Shown: positions 8,535 to 16,652, numbered from the stretch's first letter. The stretch is DNA of 64,000 bases from Streptomyces sp. col6 (GCF_008042035.1 NZ_RDBL01000002.1:515332-579331); one strand, 5' to 3'. Notes: a model not told the origin generated them from the letters alone. Numbers and translations: made by a program.

Positions 8535-9671
8535 ATGACGGACCAGACCGAGCGTCCCCCGGTGCCTGTCCGGCAGACCTCCGCCGGACAGGCCCACACC
8601 CGGGACGCACCCCCCGTGGTCTGCGGCGAGGTCGTCGCACCGCGTCCCCTCGGCGAGGTGCGCACCTGGCCCAGGAGCTTCGCGGACCGGCTCACCGCCC
8701 CGCTCCCCGGCGTCAGGGGCGTGTCACGACTGGCCCGCGAGCACGCCATCCGGCCCAACGCGGAGGGCCTGCGGCACATCCACCGTCTGCCGTACGCCCC
8801 CGAGCCCCTGCCGCCCGTCCCGGCCGGGGCCGGCTGCGTCACCTGGGCCGGACACGCCAGCTGGATCATCCGCACCGGCGGCCTCACCGTCCTCGCCGAT
8901 CCCGTCTGGTCCCGCCGCATCCTCGGCACCCCGGCCAGGATCACCCCCGTCGGCGTCCGCTGGGAGGACCTGCCGCCCGTCGACGCCGTCGTCATCAGCC
9001 ACAACCACTACGACCACCTCGACGCCCCCACCCTGCGCAGACTGCCCCGGCACACCCCGCTGTTCGTCCCGGCGGGTCTCGGCCAGTGGTGCCGCCGCCG
9101 CGGCTTCGCCACCGTCACGGAACTCGACTGGTGGGAGTCGGCACAGCTGGACGGCGTCCGCTTCGACTTCGTGCCGTCCCACCACTGGTCCAAGCGCACC
9201 CTGACCGACACCTGCCGCTCGCTGTGGGGCGGCTGGGTCATCCAGGACACCACCGGGGAGGGGCACGGCGGGCGGATCTACTTCGCCGGCGACACCGGAT
9301 ACGGCCACTGGTTCACCGAGATCGGCCGCCGCCACCCCGGCATCGACCTCGCCCTGCTGCCGATCGGCGCGTACGAGCCCCGCTGGTGGCTCGGCGACGT
9401 CCACACCGACCCCGAGGAGGCGGTTCAGGCGTACGAGGACCTCGGCGCCCGCGCCATGGCCCCGATGCACTGGGCGACCTTCCTGCTCTCCGCGGAACCG
9501 GTCCTCGAACCGCTCACCCGGCTCCGTACCGCCTGGCAGCGCGCCGGCCACCCCCGCGACCGTCTCTGGGACCTGCCCATCGGCGGCTCACGCCTGCTGG
9601 AACCCCGGCCGGCCGACGTCACCGCGCCCACCGCGCCCGCGTCCGGCGCCACACCGCGGGCGCCCCGCTGA
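8535..9671 (+). CDS. MBL-fold metallo-hydrolase, NAPE-PLD-like
   Basis: A 378-residue metallo-beta-lactamase-fold enzyme. The metal motif H156-N-H-Y-D160-H161 follows AVVIS, and the later ligands are visible in VPSHHWSKR, IYFAGDTGYG and APMHWATF. The order and the long spacers match the NAPE-hydrolysing phospholipase D/UlaG-like group (the window's second MBL protein at 10242 is a shorter relative). The first 80 residues lack a signal peptide and contain a Pro/Arg-rich leader, so it is cytosolic or peripheral. The substrate is unknown, with a lipid or N-acyl compound possible. It lies 34 bp after the aminotransferase homologue and its end overlaps the opposing DedA gene by 53 bp. Confidence 0.88.
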   Translation: MTDQTERPPVPVRQTSAGQAHTRDAPPVVCGEVVAPRPLGEVRTWPRSFADRLTAPLPGVRGVSRLAREHAIRPNAEGLRHIHRLPYAPEPLPPVPAGAGCVTWAGHASWIIRTGGLTVLADPVWSRRILGTPARITPVGVRWEDLPPVDAVVISHNHYDHLDAPTLRRLPRHTPLFVPAGLGQWCRRRGFATVTELDWWESAQLDGVRFDFVPSHHWSKRTLTDTCRSLWGGWVIQDTTGEGHGGRIYFAGDTGYGHWFTEIGRRHPGIDLALLPIGAYEPRWWLGDVHTDPEEAVQAYEDLGARAMAPMHWATFLLSAEPVLEPLTRLRTAWQRAGHPRDRLWDLPIGGSRLLEPRPADVTAPTAPASGATPRAPR

Positions 9672-10245
9672 TCAGCAGGGTCAGGCCCACCGCCGCGACC
9701 ACCCCCTGCCACGGCTCCGGGAACAGCGAACCGCCCAGAATGCCGATGAGCTGATACGTCGCCGCCCACGCCAGACACGCCGGCACGTCGCCCCGGGCGA
9801 ACCGCCGCAGCTCCATCCGGCCCAGCAGGCACGCCAGCATCACCGGAATCCGCCCGGCCGGCACCAGCCGCGACAGCACCAGCACCATCGCCCCGTGCTC
9901 GTCCAGCTTCTGCTGCGCCTGCTCAAGGCGTTCCGGCGCCGCCCGGTCCCGGATCGTCCGCAGCCACCGCGACCCGTGATTCGACCGCACCCCCCGCTGC
10001 CCCAGCCAGTACAGGGATATGTCCCCCAGGAACGCCGCCGACGACGCCACCGCGAACACCACCAGCAAGGAGAACGGCGACGACTGGTGGAACGCCACCA
10101 CGGCCGCCGAACTCACCAGCGCGCCCGTCGGCACCACCGGCACCAGAGCGCCCAGCGCCACCAGCAGGAACAACGACGGATAACCGACCGCCTGCTGCGT
10201 CGACTCCGCGGGGAGCCGCGCCGTCTCCCGCAGGAACTCGATCAC
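9619..10245 (-). CDS. DedA/VTT-domain membrane protein
   Basis: A 208-residue integral membrane protein. Hydrophobic segments lie near residues 20-48, 52-72, 130-150 and 165-190, with the DedA signature between them: LGDISLYWLGQRG, then SRLVPAGRIPVMLACLLGRM. DedA proteins are thought to move lipids or maintain membrane energetics. Start GTG 10245 was chosen because it overlaps the upstream MBL stop as GTGA, giving direct translational coupling. The 3' end runs 53 bp into the end of the opposing NAPE-PLD-like gene, so the two convergent transcripts are antisense over their last codons. Confidence 0.85.
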   Translation of the reverse strand: MIEFLRETARLPAESTQQAVGYPSLFLLVALGALVPVVPTGALVSSAAVVAFHQSSPFSLLVVFAVASSAAFLGDISLYWLGQRGVRSNHGSRWLRTIRDRAAPERLEQAQQKLDEHGAMVLVLSRLVPAGRIPVMLACLLGRMELRRFARGDVPACLAWAATYQLIGILGGSLFPEPWQGVVAAVGLTLLISGAPAVWRRTRARWAR

Positions 10246-11024
10246 CCGGAGCACCCCGGCCGCACCCGCTCGCCGTGCGCCAGCCGGTGCACCACGACCT
10301 CCGGCGCCGCCATCGCCGCCTTCCGCACGAACTCCTCGCCCGGCGCGTGGAACTCGTGCGGCCGGACCCCGTCCATCCCGATCGGCCAGTACGTGCCGTA
10401 GTGCACCGGCACCGCCGCGCGCGGCCGAAGCCGGGTCAGCGCCTGCGCCGCCCGCCCCGCGTCGAGGTGCCCGTGGCCCAGATAGGGCCCCCAGCCGCCG
10501 ACCGGCAGCAGCGCCACGTCCACCGGGCCCACCGCCCGCGCCATGTCGTCGAAGAGCCCGGTGTCCCCGGCGAAGTACGTACGCGCCGCGCCCTCCACCA
10601 CGTACCCCAGGGCGGGGGAGCGGTGCGGGCCCAGCGGCAACCGCCTGCCGTCGTGCAGCGCGGGGACGGCCCGGACCCGCACCCCGCCGACGCGCATCTC
10701 GTCGCCCGCCACCACCTCGGTGATCCGCAGCCCCCGCGCCCGGCGCAGCAGCCGCAGCCCGGGAACCGACCGGACCGAGCCACGCGGCACAAGCACCCGG
10801 GCCCCCGGGGCGACGCGCGCGAGGGACGGCAGATGCAGATGGTCGGAGTGCAGATGGGAGATCAGGACCACATCGGCCACGGCCGCGTCCGGACCGGGCA
10901 GCGCACCCCGGCGGCGCCGCAGATGCGCGAAGCGCCGTACGAACAGCGGATCGGTCAGGAAGCGGACCCCGGAGTCCTCGATCGTGCACGTGGCATGACC
11001 CCACCAGGTGATCTCCACCGGCAC
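10242..11024 (-). CDS. MBL-fold metal-dependent hydrolase (UlaG/NAPE-PLD-like)
   Basis: A 260-residue MBL hydrolase. It opens VEITWWGHATCTIEDSG, typical of this subgroup, and carries H57-L-H-S-D61-H62 after VVLIS, then FAGDTGLFDDMA and AAVPVHYGTYWP with further metal ligands. Start GTG 11024 is set by an excellent ribosome site, AAAGGAGG, 7 bp upstream; an ATG 21 bp further out would put that site inside the gene. It is coupled by a 4-bp overlap to the DedA protein, suggesting a joint role at the membrane, perhaps in lipid processing (inference). It is a shorter relative of the MBL protein at 8535, with which it converges through DedA. Confidence 0.88.
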   Translation of the reverse strand: MPVEITWWGHATCTIEDSGVRFLTDPLFVRRFAHLRRRRGALPGPDAAVADVVLISHLHSDHLHLPSLARVAPGARVLVPRGSVRSVPGLRLLRRARGLRITEVVAGDEMRVGGVRVRAVPALHDGRRLPLGPHRSPALGYVVEGAARTYFAGDTGLFDDMARAVGPVDVALLPVGGWGPYLGHGHLDAGRAAQALTRLRPRAAVPVHYGTYWPIGMDGVRPHEFHAPGEEFVRKAAMAAPEVVVHRLAHGERVRPGCSG

Positions 11025-11245
11025 GCCACCGCCTCCTTTGCTCATGGACCCCTGCGACCCCACCACACCTGCCCCGACGAGCCTACGACCAGTCCTGTCC
11101 GGGCGGCCCGCGCACCCCGGCGCACCCGTGGATCACGGTTCCGGTCCCGTGCCCCCGTGCGCCCCCTCACCGCCCCGGAACGCGCCCTCGGTCACGGTGT
11201 GCGGCCGCATAGGGTCGGGGAACGCCGAGCACGGGGAGAAGGGCC

Positions 11246-11650
11246 ATGGGGGACGTACGCGTGGCGGCCATCGCCAGCCTGACGCCGCTGGAGGAACTCG
11301 ACAGCGATCCGTTCCTCGTGGACACCCGGGGCCAGCACGCCATGTGCGCCCGCTGGGCCGCCGACCAGGGCTACGTCGTCACCCGGCAGCTGCGCCTCTA
11401 CGGGCTGCGCCCCGACCACCCCGCACTCTGGGCCGACATCGACAGCGGTGAGGTCGAGCTGTTCGTCGCCCCCAGCGACCGGGTCCTCGCCCGCGCCCTG
11501 GCCTCGGTGCCGCAATTCACCGCCGAGTGCGAGCGGCGCGGCGTACGCCTGGAGATCGCCGGGTTCGACGAGCCGTCCTACACCGCCGACGGCAAGGCCG
11601 GCGTCCACCGCAGGCTCTCCATGCCGACCGCCGGCTACGACGGCTGCTGA
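11246..11650 (+). CDS. Hypothetical protein, possibly serine-recombinase-N-terminus-like fold
   Basis: A 134-residue soluble protein that I do not recognise as a named family. It opens MGDVRVAAIASLTPLEEL, followed by a helix with CARWAADQGYVVTRQL, an acidic strand (DIDSGEVELFVAPSDRVL) and a second helix RALASVPQFTAECERRG. This order loosely recalls the N-terminal catalytic domain of serine recombinases (a helix with W-A-x-x-x-G-Y, then a strand and D-R). The catalytic serine and arginines are not apparent and there is no DNA-binding domain. GGAGAAGGGCC precedes the ATG. It lies 73 bp before the holin/phosphodiesterase fusion, so co-transcription is possible. Confidence 0.65.
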   Translation: MGDVRVAAIASLTPLEELDSDPFLVDTRGQHAMCARWAADQGYVVTRQLRLYGLRPDHPALWADIDSGEVELFVAPSDRVLARALASVPQFTAECERRGVRLEIAGFDEPSYTADGKAGVHRRLSMPTAGYDGC

Positions 11651-11734
11651 CCGGCCGCGGGACCGCCCGGACCGCTGTGAAAGGCTGGGGCGGGCCCCGG
11701 AACGGCAGGGCCCGGACGTGAGGTGACGAACGGC

Positions 11735-13825
11735 GTGGGCGACAGGCGATGGCGGCGGGCCGGCAGCGCCCTGATGCGCGTGATCGCGGTCTGGGCCGTC
11801 TCGACGCTCACGATGCTGGCGCTCGCGGGCATCCTCCCCGACTTCCGGCTCCAGTCGCCCGACGGCGACAGCATCACCAGGACCGCCTTCGCCGCGGCCT
11901 GGGGCGCGGGCGCCTTCGGACTGCTCTCCGCCCTGGTCTGGCCCGTGCTCGTACGGGCGCTGCTCATCGTGCCGGCCTTCGTCCTCGGCCTGCTCGTCTT
12001 CTTCCTCAACGGCTCGCTGCTGCTGGTCGCCCTCCGCCTCATCCCGGACGGCCGGGGCGCCGCCGCCCCGGAGACCGCCGTCGCCGTCGCGGCCGTGATG
12101 TCCGCCGTCGCCTCCGCCACCTCCACCGCCCTCGCCGTGCGCGACGACAACGCCTACCGCCGCCGCCTCTCCCGCCTGGCCGACCGGCGCCGCCGCCGCA
12201 CCGGCACGGGCGACGCGCGCGGCGGCCCGCCGGGCACCGTCTTCATCCAGCTGGACGGGGTCGGCCACGACGCCCTCGTGGCGGCCGCCGCCGGGGGCGT
12301 GATGCCGACCGTCGCCCACTGGCTGGCGGAATCCGGAGGACACCGGCTCACGCCCTGGCGCACCGACTGGTCCAGCCAGACCGGCGCCAGCCAGCTCGGC
12401 ATCCTGCACGGCAGCAACCACGACGTGCCCGCCTTCCGCTGGTACGAGAAGGAGACCGGCGTCGTCATGGTCTCCAGCAAGCCCGCCAGCGCCCTGGAGC
12501 TCCAGCGCCGTGCCATCACCCGCACCCGGGACGGCGGACTCCTCACCCTCGACGGCGCCAGCCGCGGCAACCTCTTCAGCGGCGGCGCCAACCAGCTCGC
12601 GCTCGTCCTGTCCATGGCCGCCCGGCTCGGCAAGGGCCGCCGGTCCCGCGCCGGGTACTTCGCCTACTTCTCCGACCCCGCCAACGCCGTCCGCACCGCC
12701 GGCTCCTTCGCCGCGGAGGTCTGCCGGGAGATCGCCCAGTCCACCCGCTCCCGCCTCTGCAAGGAGACGCCCCGCATCAAGCGCGGCGGCCTCTACCCCT
12801 TCATCCGCGCCTTCGCGACCGTCGTCGAACGCGATGTGGTGGTCGCCGCCGTGATCGGTGACATGTTCGCCGGACGGACCGCGGTCTACGCCGACCTCGT
12901 CGCGTACGACGAGGTCGCGCACCACTCGGGACCGCGCAGCCGGGACGCGGAGAAGGTGCTCGCCCGCCTCGACCGGGCGCTCGCCCTGATCACCAAGGTC
13001 GCCGAGCAGGCCCCGCGCGCCTACCGGATCGTGCTCCTGTCCGACCACGGCCAGAGCCCGGGGGACACCTTCGCCGGCGTGTACGGGCTGACCCTCAAGG
13101 ACCTCGTGCGGGCGGGCAGCGGACTGCCCGTGCCCCGGCGCGCGCAGCGCACCCGCAGCGCCTCCGAGGCACGCGACGCGGTCCGGATCGCGCTCCACCG
13201 GCCCGTCACCGAAGGCCGGGAGGAGCAGGTCGCGACCCCCTCCGACCCGGTCGTCCTCGCCTCCGGCAACCTCGGCCTGATCTCGTTCCCCGACATCGAG
13301 GGCCGCGCGACCCTGGAGCAGTTGGAGCACCGCCACCCCGCGCTGCTCTCCACCCTCGCCAGCCACCCGGGCATCGGCTTCCTGCTCGTCCGCGGCGAGC
13401 GGGACGGCTCGGTGGTGCTGGCCCGCGACGGGGTCCGGGTGCCGGTGGCGGAACTGGCGGACGGGAAGGGACCGCTGGCCCCGTTCGGTCCGGGCGCGGC
13501 TGACGCGGTCCGGCGCACGGACACCTTCCCGCACGTCGCCGACGTCATGGTCAACTCCATGTACGACCCCGCCACCGGCACCGTGCACGCCTTCGAGGAG
13601 CAGATCGGCTCGCACGGCGGCCTGGGCGGCGGCCAGTCCCGGCCGTTCCTGCTGTGGCCGCGCGAGCTGACGGACCCGCTGGACGCCGTCACCGACGAGG
13701 ACGGGAAGCGCCCGGACGAACTCGTCGGCGCCGAGGCCGTGCACCGGGTTCTGCGCCACTGGCTCCAGGAGGCGTCCGGCCCCCAGGTGCCGGTGTCCTC
13801 GGACGGGGAGCCCGGCCGCGCGTGA
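11735..13825 (+). CDS. Phage-holin-family membrane domain fused to alkaline-phosphatase-superfamily phosphodiesterase
   Basis: About 696 residues in two parts. Residues 15-135 hold four hydrophobic segments (RVIAVWAVSTLTMLALAG, LLSALVWPVLVRALL, VPAFVLGLLVFFLNG and a fourth near 110-130), typical of the small PhageHol_4 membrane domain. After a basic linker, the rest is an alkaline-phosphatase-superfamily domain: FIQLDGVGHDAL supplies the first metal aspartate, then SSQTGASQLGIL, YDEVAHHSG, LLSDHGQSPG and GSHGGLGGGQ. It probably cleaves phosphodiesters on one face of the membrane. I chose GTG 11735 because GTGAGG lies upstream at a normal distance; GTG 11723 is an alternative. It is a cellular fusion, not a prophage gene. 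Its stop abuts the LacI stop. Confidence 0.85.
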   Translation: MGDRRWRRAGSALMRVIAVWAVSTLTMLALAGILPDFRLQSPDGDSITRTAFAAAWGAGAFGLLSALVWPVLVRALLIVPAFVLGLLVFFLNGSLLLVALRLIPDGRGAAAPETAVAVAAVMSAVASATSTALAVRDDNAYRRRLSRLADRRRRRTGTGDARGGPPGTVFIQLDGVGHDALVAAAAGGVMPTVAHWLAESGGHRLTPWRTDWSSQTGASQLGILHGSNHDVPAFRWYEKETGVVMVSSKPASALELQRRAITRTRDGGLLTLDGASRGNLFSGGANQLALVLSMAARLGKGRRSRAGYFAYFSDPANAVRTAGSFAAEVCREIAQSTRSRLCKETPRIKRGGLYPFIRAFATVVERDVVVAAVIGDMFAGRTAVYADLVAYDEVAHHSGPRSRDAEKVLARLDRALALITKVAEQAPRAYRIVLLSDHGQSPGDTFAGVYGLTLKDLVRAGSGLPVPRRAQRTRSASEARDAVRIALHRPVTEGREEQVATPSDPVVLASGNLGLISFPDIEGRATLEQLEHRHPALLSTLASHPGIGFLLVRGERDGSVVLARDGVRVPVAELADGKGPLAPFGPGAADAVRRTDTFPHVADVMVNSMYDPATGTVHAFEEQIGSHGGLGGGQSRPFLLWPRELTDPLDAVTDEDGKRPDELVGAEAVHRVLRHWLQEASGPQVPVSSDGEPGRA

Positions 13826-14878
13826 TCAGGCCGACTGCCGCCGTACGAGTGTCGGGTGGAAGATCACGGAGGGCGGCGGGTCCGCCGGCTTGCCGATCTG
13901 CCTGAGCAGCAGCCGGGCCATCTCCGCCGACATCTCCTCCACAGGCTGGCGGACCGTCGTCAGCGGCGGATCGCAGGCCAGCGCCGCACTGCTGTCGTCG
14001 AACCCGACGAGCGCGACGTCGTCCGGGACCTCCTTCCCGGCCCGCAGCAGCACCGGTACGGCCCCGAGCGCCATCAGGTCCGAGGCGATGAACACCGCGT
14101 CCAGGTCCGGACGCTCCGCCAGCAGCCGCCGCATCGCCGCCGCGCCCCCGGCATGGGTGAAGTCGCCCTCGGCGGTCGCCACGTCCCGGATGCCGTGCGC
14201 CGCGAGCGCGTCCAGGAATCCGTCGAGGCGCGCCTGACCGGCGGGCATGTCCTGCGGGCCCGACACCGTGCCGATCCGGCGGCGGCCCAGCGCGGCGAGA
14301 TGGTCCGCGGCCAGCCGCGCCCCGGCCCGCTGGTCCGCCTCGACATAGGTGAGCGGGGTCGGCCTGCGGGGCTGCCCCGCGAGGACGGCGGGCAGCCGGG
14401 TCCCGTGCAGCAGCCCGGGGAGCGGATCCTCCGCGTGCGACGAGATCAGCACCACCCCGTCGACGTGCCCGTGGCGCAGGTACGACAGGAGCTGGTCCCG
14501 CGACTCCCGGTCGTCGGCCAGCATCAGGACCAGCTGGATGCCCGCGGGGCGCAGTACCTCCAGGAGCCCGGCGACCACGCGCCCGAAGTACGGATCGGAG
14601 AACATCCGGCCGACGAACGGCTCGGGCACGGTGCGCCGTTCCCGCTCCGAGACGACCAGCGCGATCGAGTCGGTCCGCCGGGTCACCAGCGAACGGGCGG
14701 CGCGGTTGGGCACGTAACCGGTGGCGTCCACCGCGGCCTCCACGGTCCGCCGCAGCGCCGGGTCCACCGTGGTCGCCCCGTTGATCACCCGGGACACCGT
14801 CGCCCGTGACACCCCGGCCACTCCGGCGACGTCCTCCAAGGTCACGGGACGGGCGGGCGGCGGCGCGTCGGCAGACAT
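13826..14878 (-). CDS. LacI-family transcriptional regulator
   Basis: A 350-residue repressor. Residues 11-60 form the LacI helix-turn-helix and hinge (VTLEDVAGVAGVSRATVSRV, INGATTVDP, AARSLVTRR). The periplasmic-binding-like domain follows, with DGVVLISSHAEDP, AADHLAALGRRRIG and VALVGFDDSSAALACDPPLTTVRQP. The ligand is presumably a sugar. The gene seems to be leaderless: a TATAAA box ends 6 bp before the ATG (see promoter entry), and a short inverted repeat overlaps it, consistent with autoregulation. It is the nearest complete LacI protein to the GAGAGCGCTCTC operators at 16.6-16.8 kb, a possible but unproven match. Its stop and the opposing stop together form TGATCA. Confidence 0.9.
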   Translation of the reverse strand: MSADAPPPARPVTLEDVAGVAGVSRATVSRVINGATTVDPALRRTVEAAVDATGYVPNRAARSLVTRRTDSIALVVSERERRTVPEPFVGRMFSDPYFGRVVAGLLEVLRPAGIQLVLMLADDRESRDQLLSYLRHGHVDGVVLISSHAEDPLPGLLHGTRLPAVLAGQPRRPTPLTYVEADQRAGARLAADHLAALGRRRIGTVSGPQDMPAGQARLDGFLDALAAHGIRDVATAEGDFTHAGGAAAMRRLLAERPDLDAVFIASDLMALGAVPVLLRAGKEVPDDVALVGFDDSSAALACDPPLTTVRQPVEEMSAEMARLLLRQIGKPADPPPSVIFHPTLVRRQSA

Positions 14879-14884
14879 GCAGTC

Positions 14885-14908
14885 TTTATACCGGGTGGTA
14901 CGACCGGT
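14885..14908 (-). promoter_or_regulatory. Leaderless promoter (-10) and overlapping inverted repeat for the LacI gene
   Basis: On the minus strand TATAAA occupies 14890-14885, leaving 6 nt before the ATG at 14878, so transcription should start at or beside the A of the start codon. A weak TTACCG lies 19 bp upstream of it. The repeat ACCGG-N9-CCGGT (14890-14908) abuts the -10 box and may be the autoregulatory operator. Confidence 0.5.
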
Positions 14909-14952
14909 GCGGTAACGGCCGCCGGGGCCTTGGGACTACGTTGACCCCGAGG

Positions 14953-15546
14953 TCAGCCGGAACCTTCGGACAGGGCGGGCAGCCGGGCGATTTCGGACGT
15001 GCGGGCCGAGACCAGCGAGGCGGCGAGCCGCTTGGCGTCCTGCCGGGTACCGGCCCCGGTCTCGGAGCGTGACACCTGGGCGGTCTGGCGCAGATGGCCC
15101 CCGATCCGCTCCACCAGGAACTGGTCGAAGGCCGCGCCCTTCAGCGTGCGGGCTCGTTCGAGGTCGTCCTCCGTCACCATCCCCGGCATGTGGTGGCCCT
15201 CGTGCACATTGGTGTCCGGAAGCCCCATCCGGGCCAGCAGCGGGCGCATCCGGGCCAGTTCACCGTCCTGCGAGGTCCGCAGGTCGGCCGCCCAGCGCCG
15301 TACGCCGGCGTCGGCGGAGCGGTCGGCGGCGAGCGAGAGGAGAGCCACGGCCGACTCGTTCATGGGGGCCATCAGCTGCACCCAGGCGGCGTCGGTCGGA
15401 TCGGCGGGGGCGCCGGTGGCCGGCGGGGGAGTGCTGGCCGTCCCGGCCGGCGGAGGAGTGCGCTCCGGCTCGGCCGCCGGGGAGCCGCAGCCGGCGAGGA
15501 GGAGCAGCAGCAGGGTGAACGCCGCCGCACTGCGGGTCGCTTTCAT
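14953..15546 (-). CDS. DUF305 family lipoprotein
   Basis: A 197-residue exported lipoprotein: MKATRSAAAFTLLLLLLAGC is a signal peptide ending in an L-A-G-C lipobox with the acylated cysteine at residue 20. A Pro/Thr/Ala-rich linker (residues 22-52) leads to a helical ferritin-like DUF305 domain (VALLSLAADRS, ELARMRPLLARMG, HEGHHMPGMVT). Canonical DUF305 domains carry paired histidines (H-H..A..M-A) in two helices. Here the first helix reads MNESAVALLSLA and the second GGHLRQTAQVSR, so several ligands are missing, although the HEGHHM loop remains. DUF305 proteins are often linked to copper or metal handling. Start ATG 15546 has GAGGGAG upstream, inside the spacer after the DUF1996 terminator. 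Confidence 0.85.
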   Translation of the reverse strand: MKATRSAAAFTLLLLLLAGCGSPAAEPERTPPPAGTASTPPPATGAPADPTDAAWVQLMAPMNESAVALLSLAADRSADAGVRRWAADLRTSQDGELARMRPLLARMGLPDTNVHEGHHMPGMVTEDDLERARTLKGAAFDQFLVERIGGHLRQTAQVSRSETGAGTRQDAKRLAASLVSARTSEIARLPALSEGSG

Positions 15547-15566
15547 CAGGGGCTCCCTCGGGGGAA

Positions 15567-15597
15567 GCCCGTCCGGGGCGCACGGCCCCGGACGGGC
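15567..15597. terminator. Hairpin terminator after DUF1996
   Basis: A 13-bp perfect stem (GCCCGTCCGGGGC) closes a 5-nt loop. It lies just after the DUF1996 stop (15623, minus strand) and just before the DUF305 ribosome site, so it probably limits read-through between two co-directional genes. Confidence 0.75.
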
Positions 15598-15622
15598 GGG
15601 TGGGGACGGGAGTGCGGAGGGA

Positions 15623-16567
15623 TCAAGGGGTGCCGTCGGCCCCGCACTTGATGATGGCGTTGATGCAGTCGCGGACGCGCTGCGCCAACTGGTCGTCGGG
15701 CCACACGTTGAAGAAGTCGCCGTGCATCGTGTAGCCGGGACCGGACGCCAGCCGGAACCGGGACGGGTCGCCGTTGACCGGGTACCGCAGCACCTGACGG
15801 AGCTTGGGCACCGGCACCGGGTGGGTGGCCGGGCACTCGCCGTTGACCGGGTAGGACATGTGGCTCTTGTGGTCGGCCGAGTCGAGGTCCTTGCCGTTCC
15901 AGCACTGCGGGAAGTCGAGGTACGACTCCAGCATCGCGTCCGCCGGGCAGTTGACGAAGTCGTGCGACGGGTTGACCTCGCCGTGGTGCAGGCACGACCA
16001 CCGCGAGATGGTGTTGTCGTTCGGCCCGGTCGCCTTCGCGTTGCCCGCGACGATCCGCAGGCCCCGGGGGAAGGGCTTGATCTGCCGGATGACGTCGTCG
16101 CGGACGCCCTCGCCGAGGTAGTAGAACGTGGTGCCGGTGGGCTCCACCTCCTTGTCACCGTCGTACAGGGTCGGCACCCAGTACGACGACAGGTCGATGT
16201 CGGGTGAACAGGTGCTCCGGGCCTTCTCCAGCGAGGCGAGGTCGGAGTGGCCGTTCGTGGAGTCGTTGCCGAAGAAGCTGTGCATGTGCGACGCGCCGGG
16301 CAGGCCCGGGAAGACGATCGGGTCGTCGGGCGCCCGGTGGGTGTAGGGGCACTCGGCCAGGAACTCGGCGACCCGGACGACGTCGGCGGCCGCCTTGGGG
16401 GCGGGGGCCGTGGCGTCGGCGGGGCCGGCGGACGCGCTGTTGGTGGTGGCCTGTAGGAAGGTCAGGGCGAGCGCTGCGGCGGCGAGCGCCGCCGTGCGGT
16501 ACCGCCGGCGCGGTGGGGTTCCGCGGTGGCTGTCGTCGCCACTGCGTCGTTGACGGAAGAAGAGCAC
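15623..16567 (-). CDS. Secreted DUF1996 domain protein
   Basis: A 314-residue exported protein. After a basic n-region (RRRYR) a hydrophobic core AALAAAALALTFLQA and an S-A-S-A cleavage area form a signal peptide of about 46 residues. The mature part is DUF1996: VAEFLAECPYTHRAPDDP, FPGLPGASHMHSFFGN, WVPTLYDG and HKSHMSYPVNGECPATHP, with several conserved histidines and paired cysteines suggesting an extracytoplasmic metal or carbohydrate site. The function of DUF1996 is not known to me. Start GTG 16567 has CAGGAG 6 bp upstream. Expression is probably from the TTGACA/TACGTT promoter at 16653-16681, repressed through the palindrome next to its start point. Confidence 0.88.
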   Translation of the reverse strand: MLFFRQRRSGDDSHRGTPPRRRYRTAALAAAALALTFLQATTNSASAGPADATAPAPKAAADVVRVAEFLAECPYTHRAPDDPIVFPGLPGASHMHSFFGNDSTNGHSDLASLEKARSTCSPDIDLSSYWVPTLYDGDKEVEPTGTTFYYLGEGVRDDVIRQIKPFPRGLRIVAGNAKATGPNDNTISRWSCLHHGEVNPSHDFVNCPADAMLESYLDFPQCWNGKDLDSADHKSHMSYPVNGECPATHPVPVPKLRQVLRYPVNGDPSRFRLASGPGYTMHGDFFNVWPDDQLAQRVRDCINAIIKCGADGTP

Positions 16568-16630
16568 GGCACTCCTGTTCGGGGAAGCGGTGGGGGGATG
16601 TGCCCTGATCATGGGCGGGCTGATCAGGTG

Positions 16631-16644
16631 AGAGAGCGCTCTCT
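16631..16644. promoter_or_regulatory. LacI-type operator O1 (perfect 14-bp palindrome)
   Basis: AGAGAGCGCTCTCT is perfectly palindromic around a central CG, the signature of LacI-family operators (compare the TGGGAGCGCTCCCA box of CebR/CelR). It begins about 2 nt after the predicted start point of the DUF1996 promoter, so a bound repressor would block initiation. Confidence 0.75.
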
Positions 16645-16652
16645 GTGGGGGG

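Noticed and set aside
11246..11650. Serine recombinase or mobile-element gene
   Set aside because: Only the N-terminal fold pattern is suggestive; catalytic residues, DNA-binding domain and flanking repeats are absent.
11192..13759. 855-codon minus-strand frame opposite the holin/phosphodiesterase fusion
   Set aside because: No recognisable domain and codon bias out of phase; it mirrors the real plus-strand gene.
11735..13825. Prophage remnant suggested by a holin-family domain
   Set aside because: No other phage genes are present, and the domain is fused to a cellular phosphodiesterase as in many actinobacteria.
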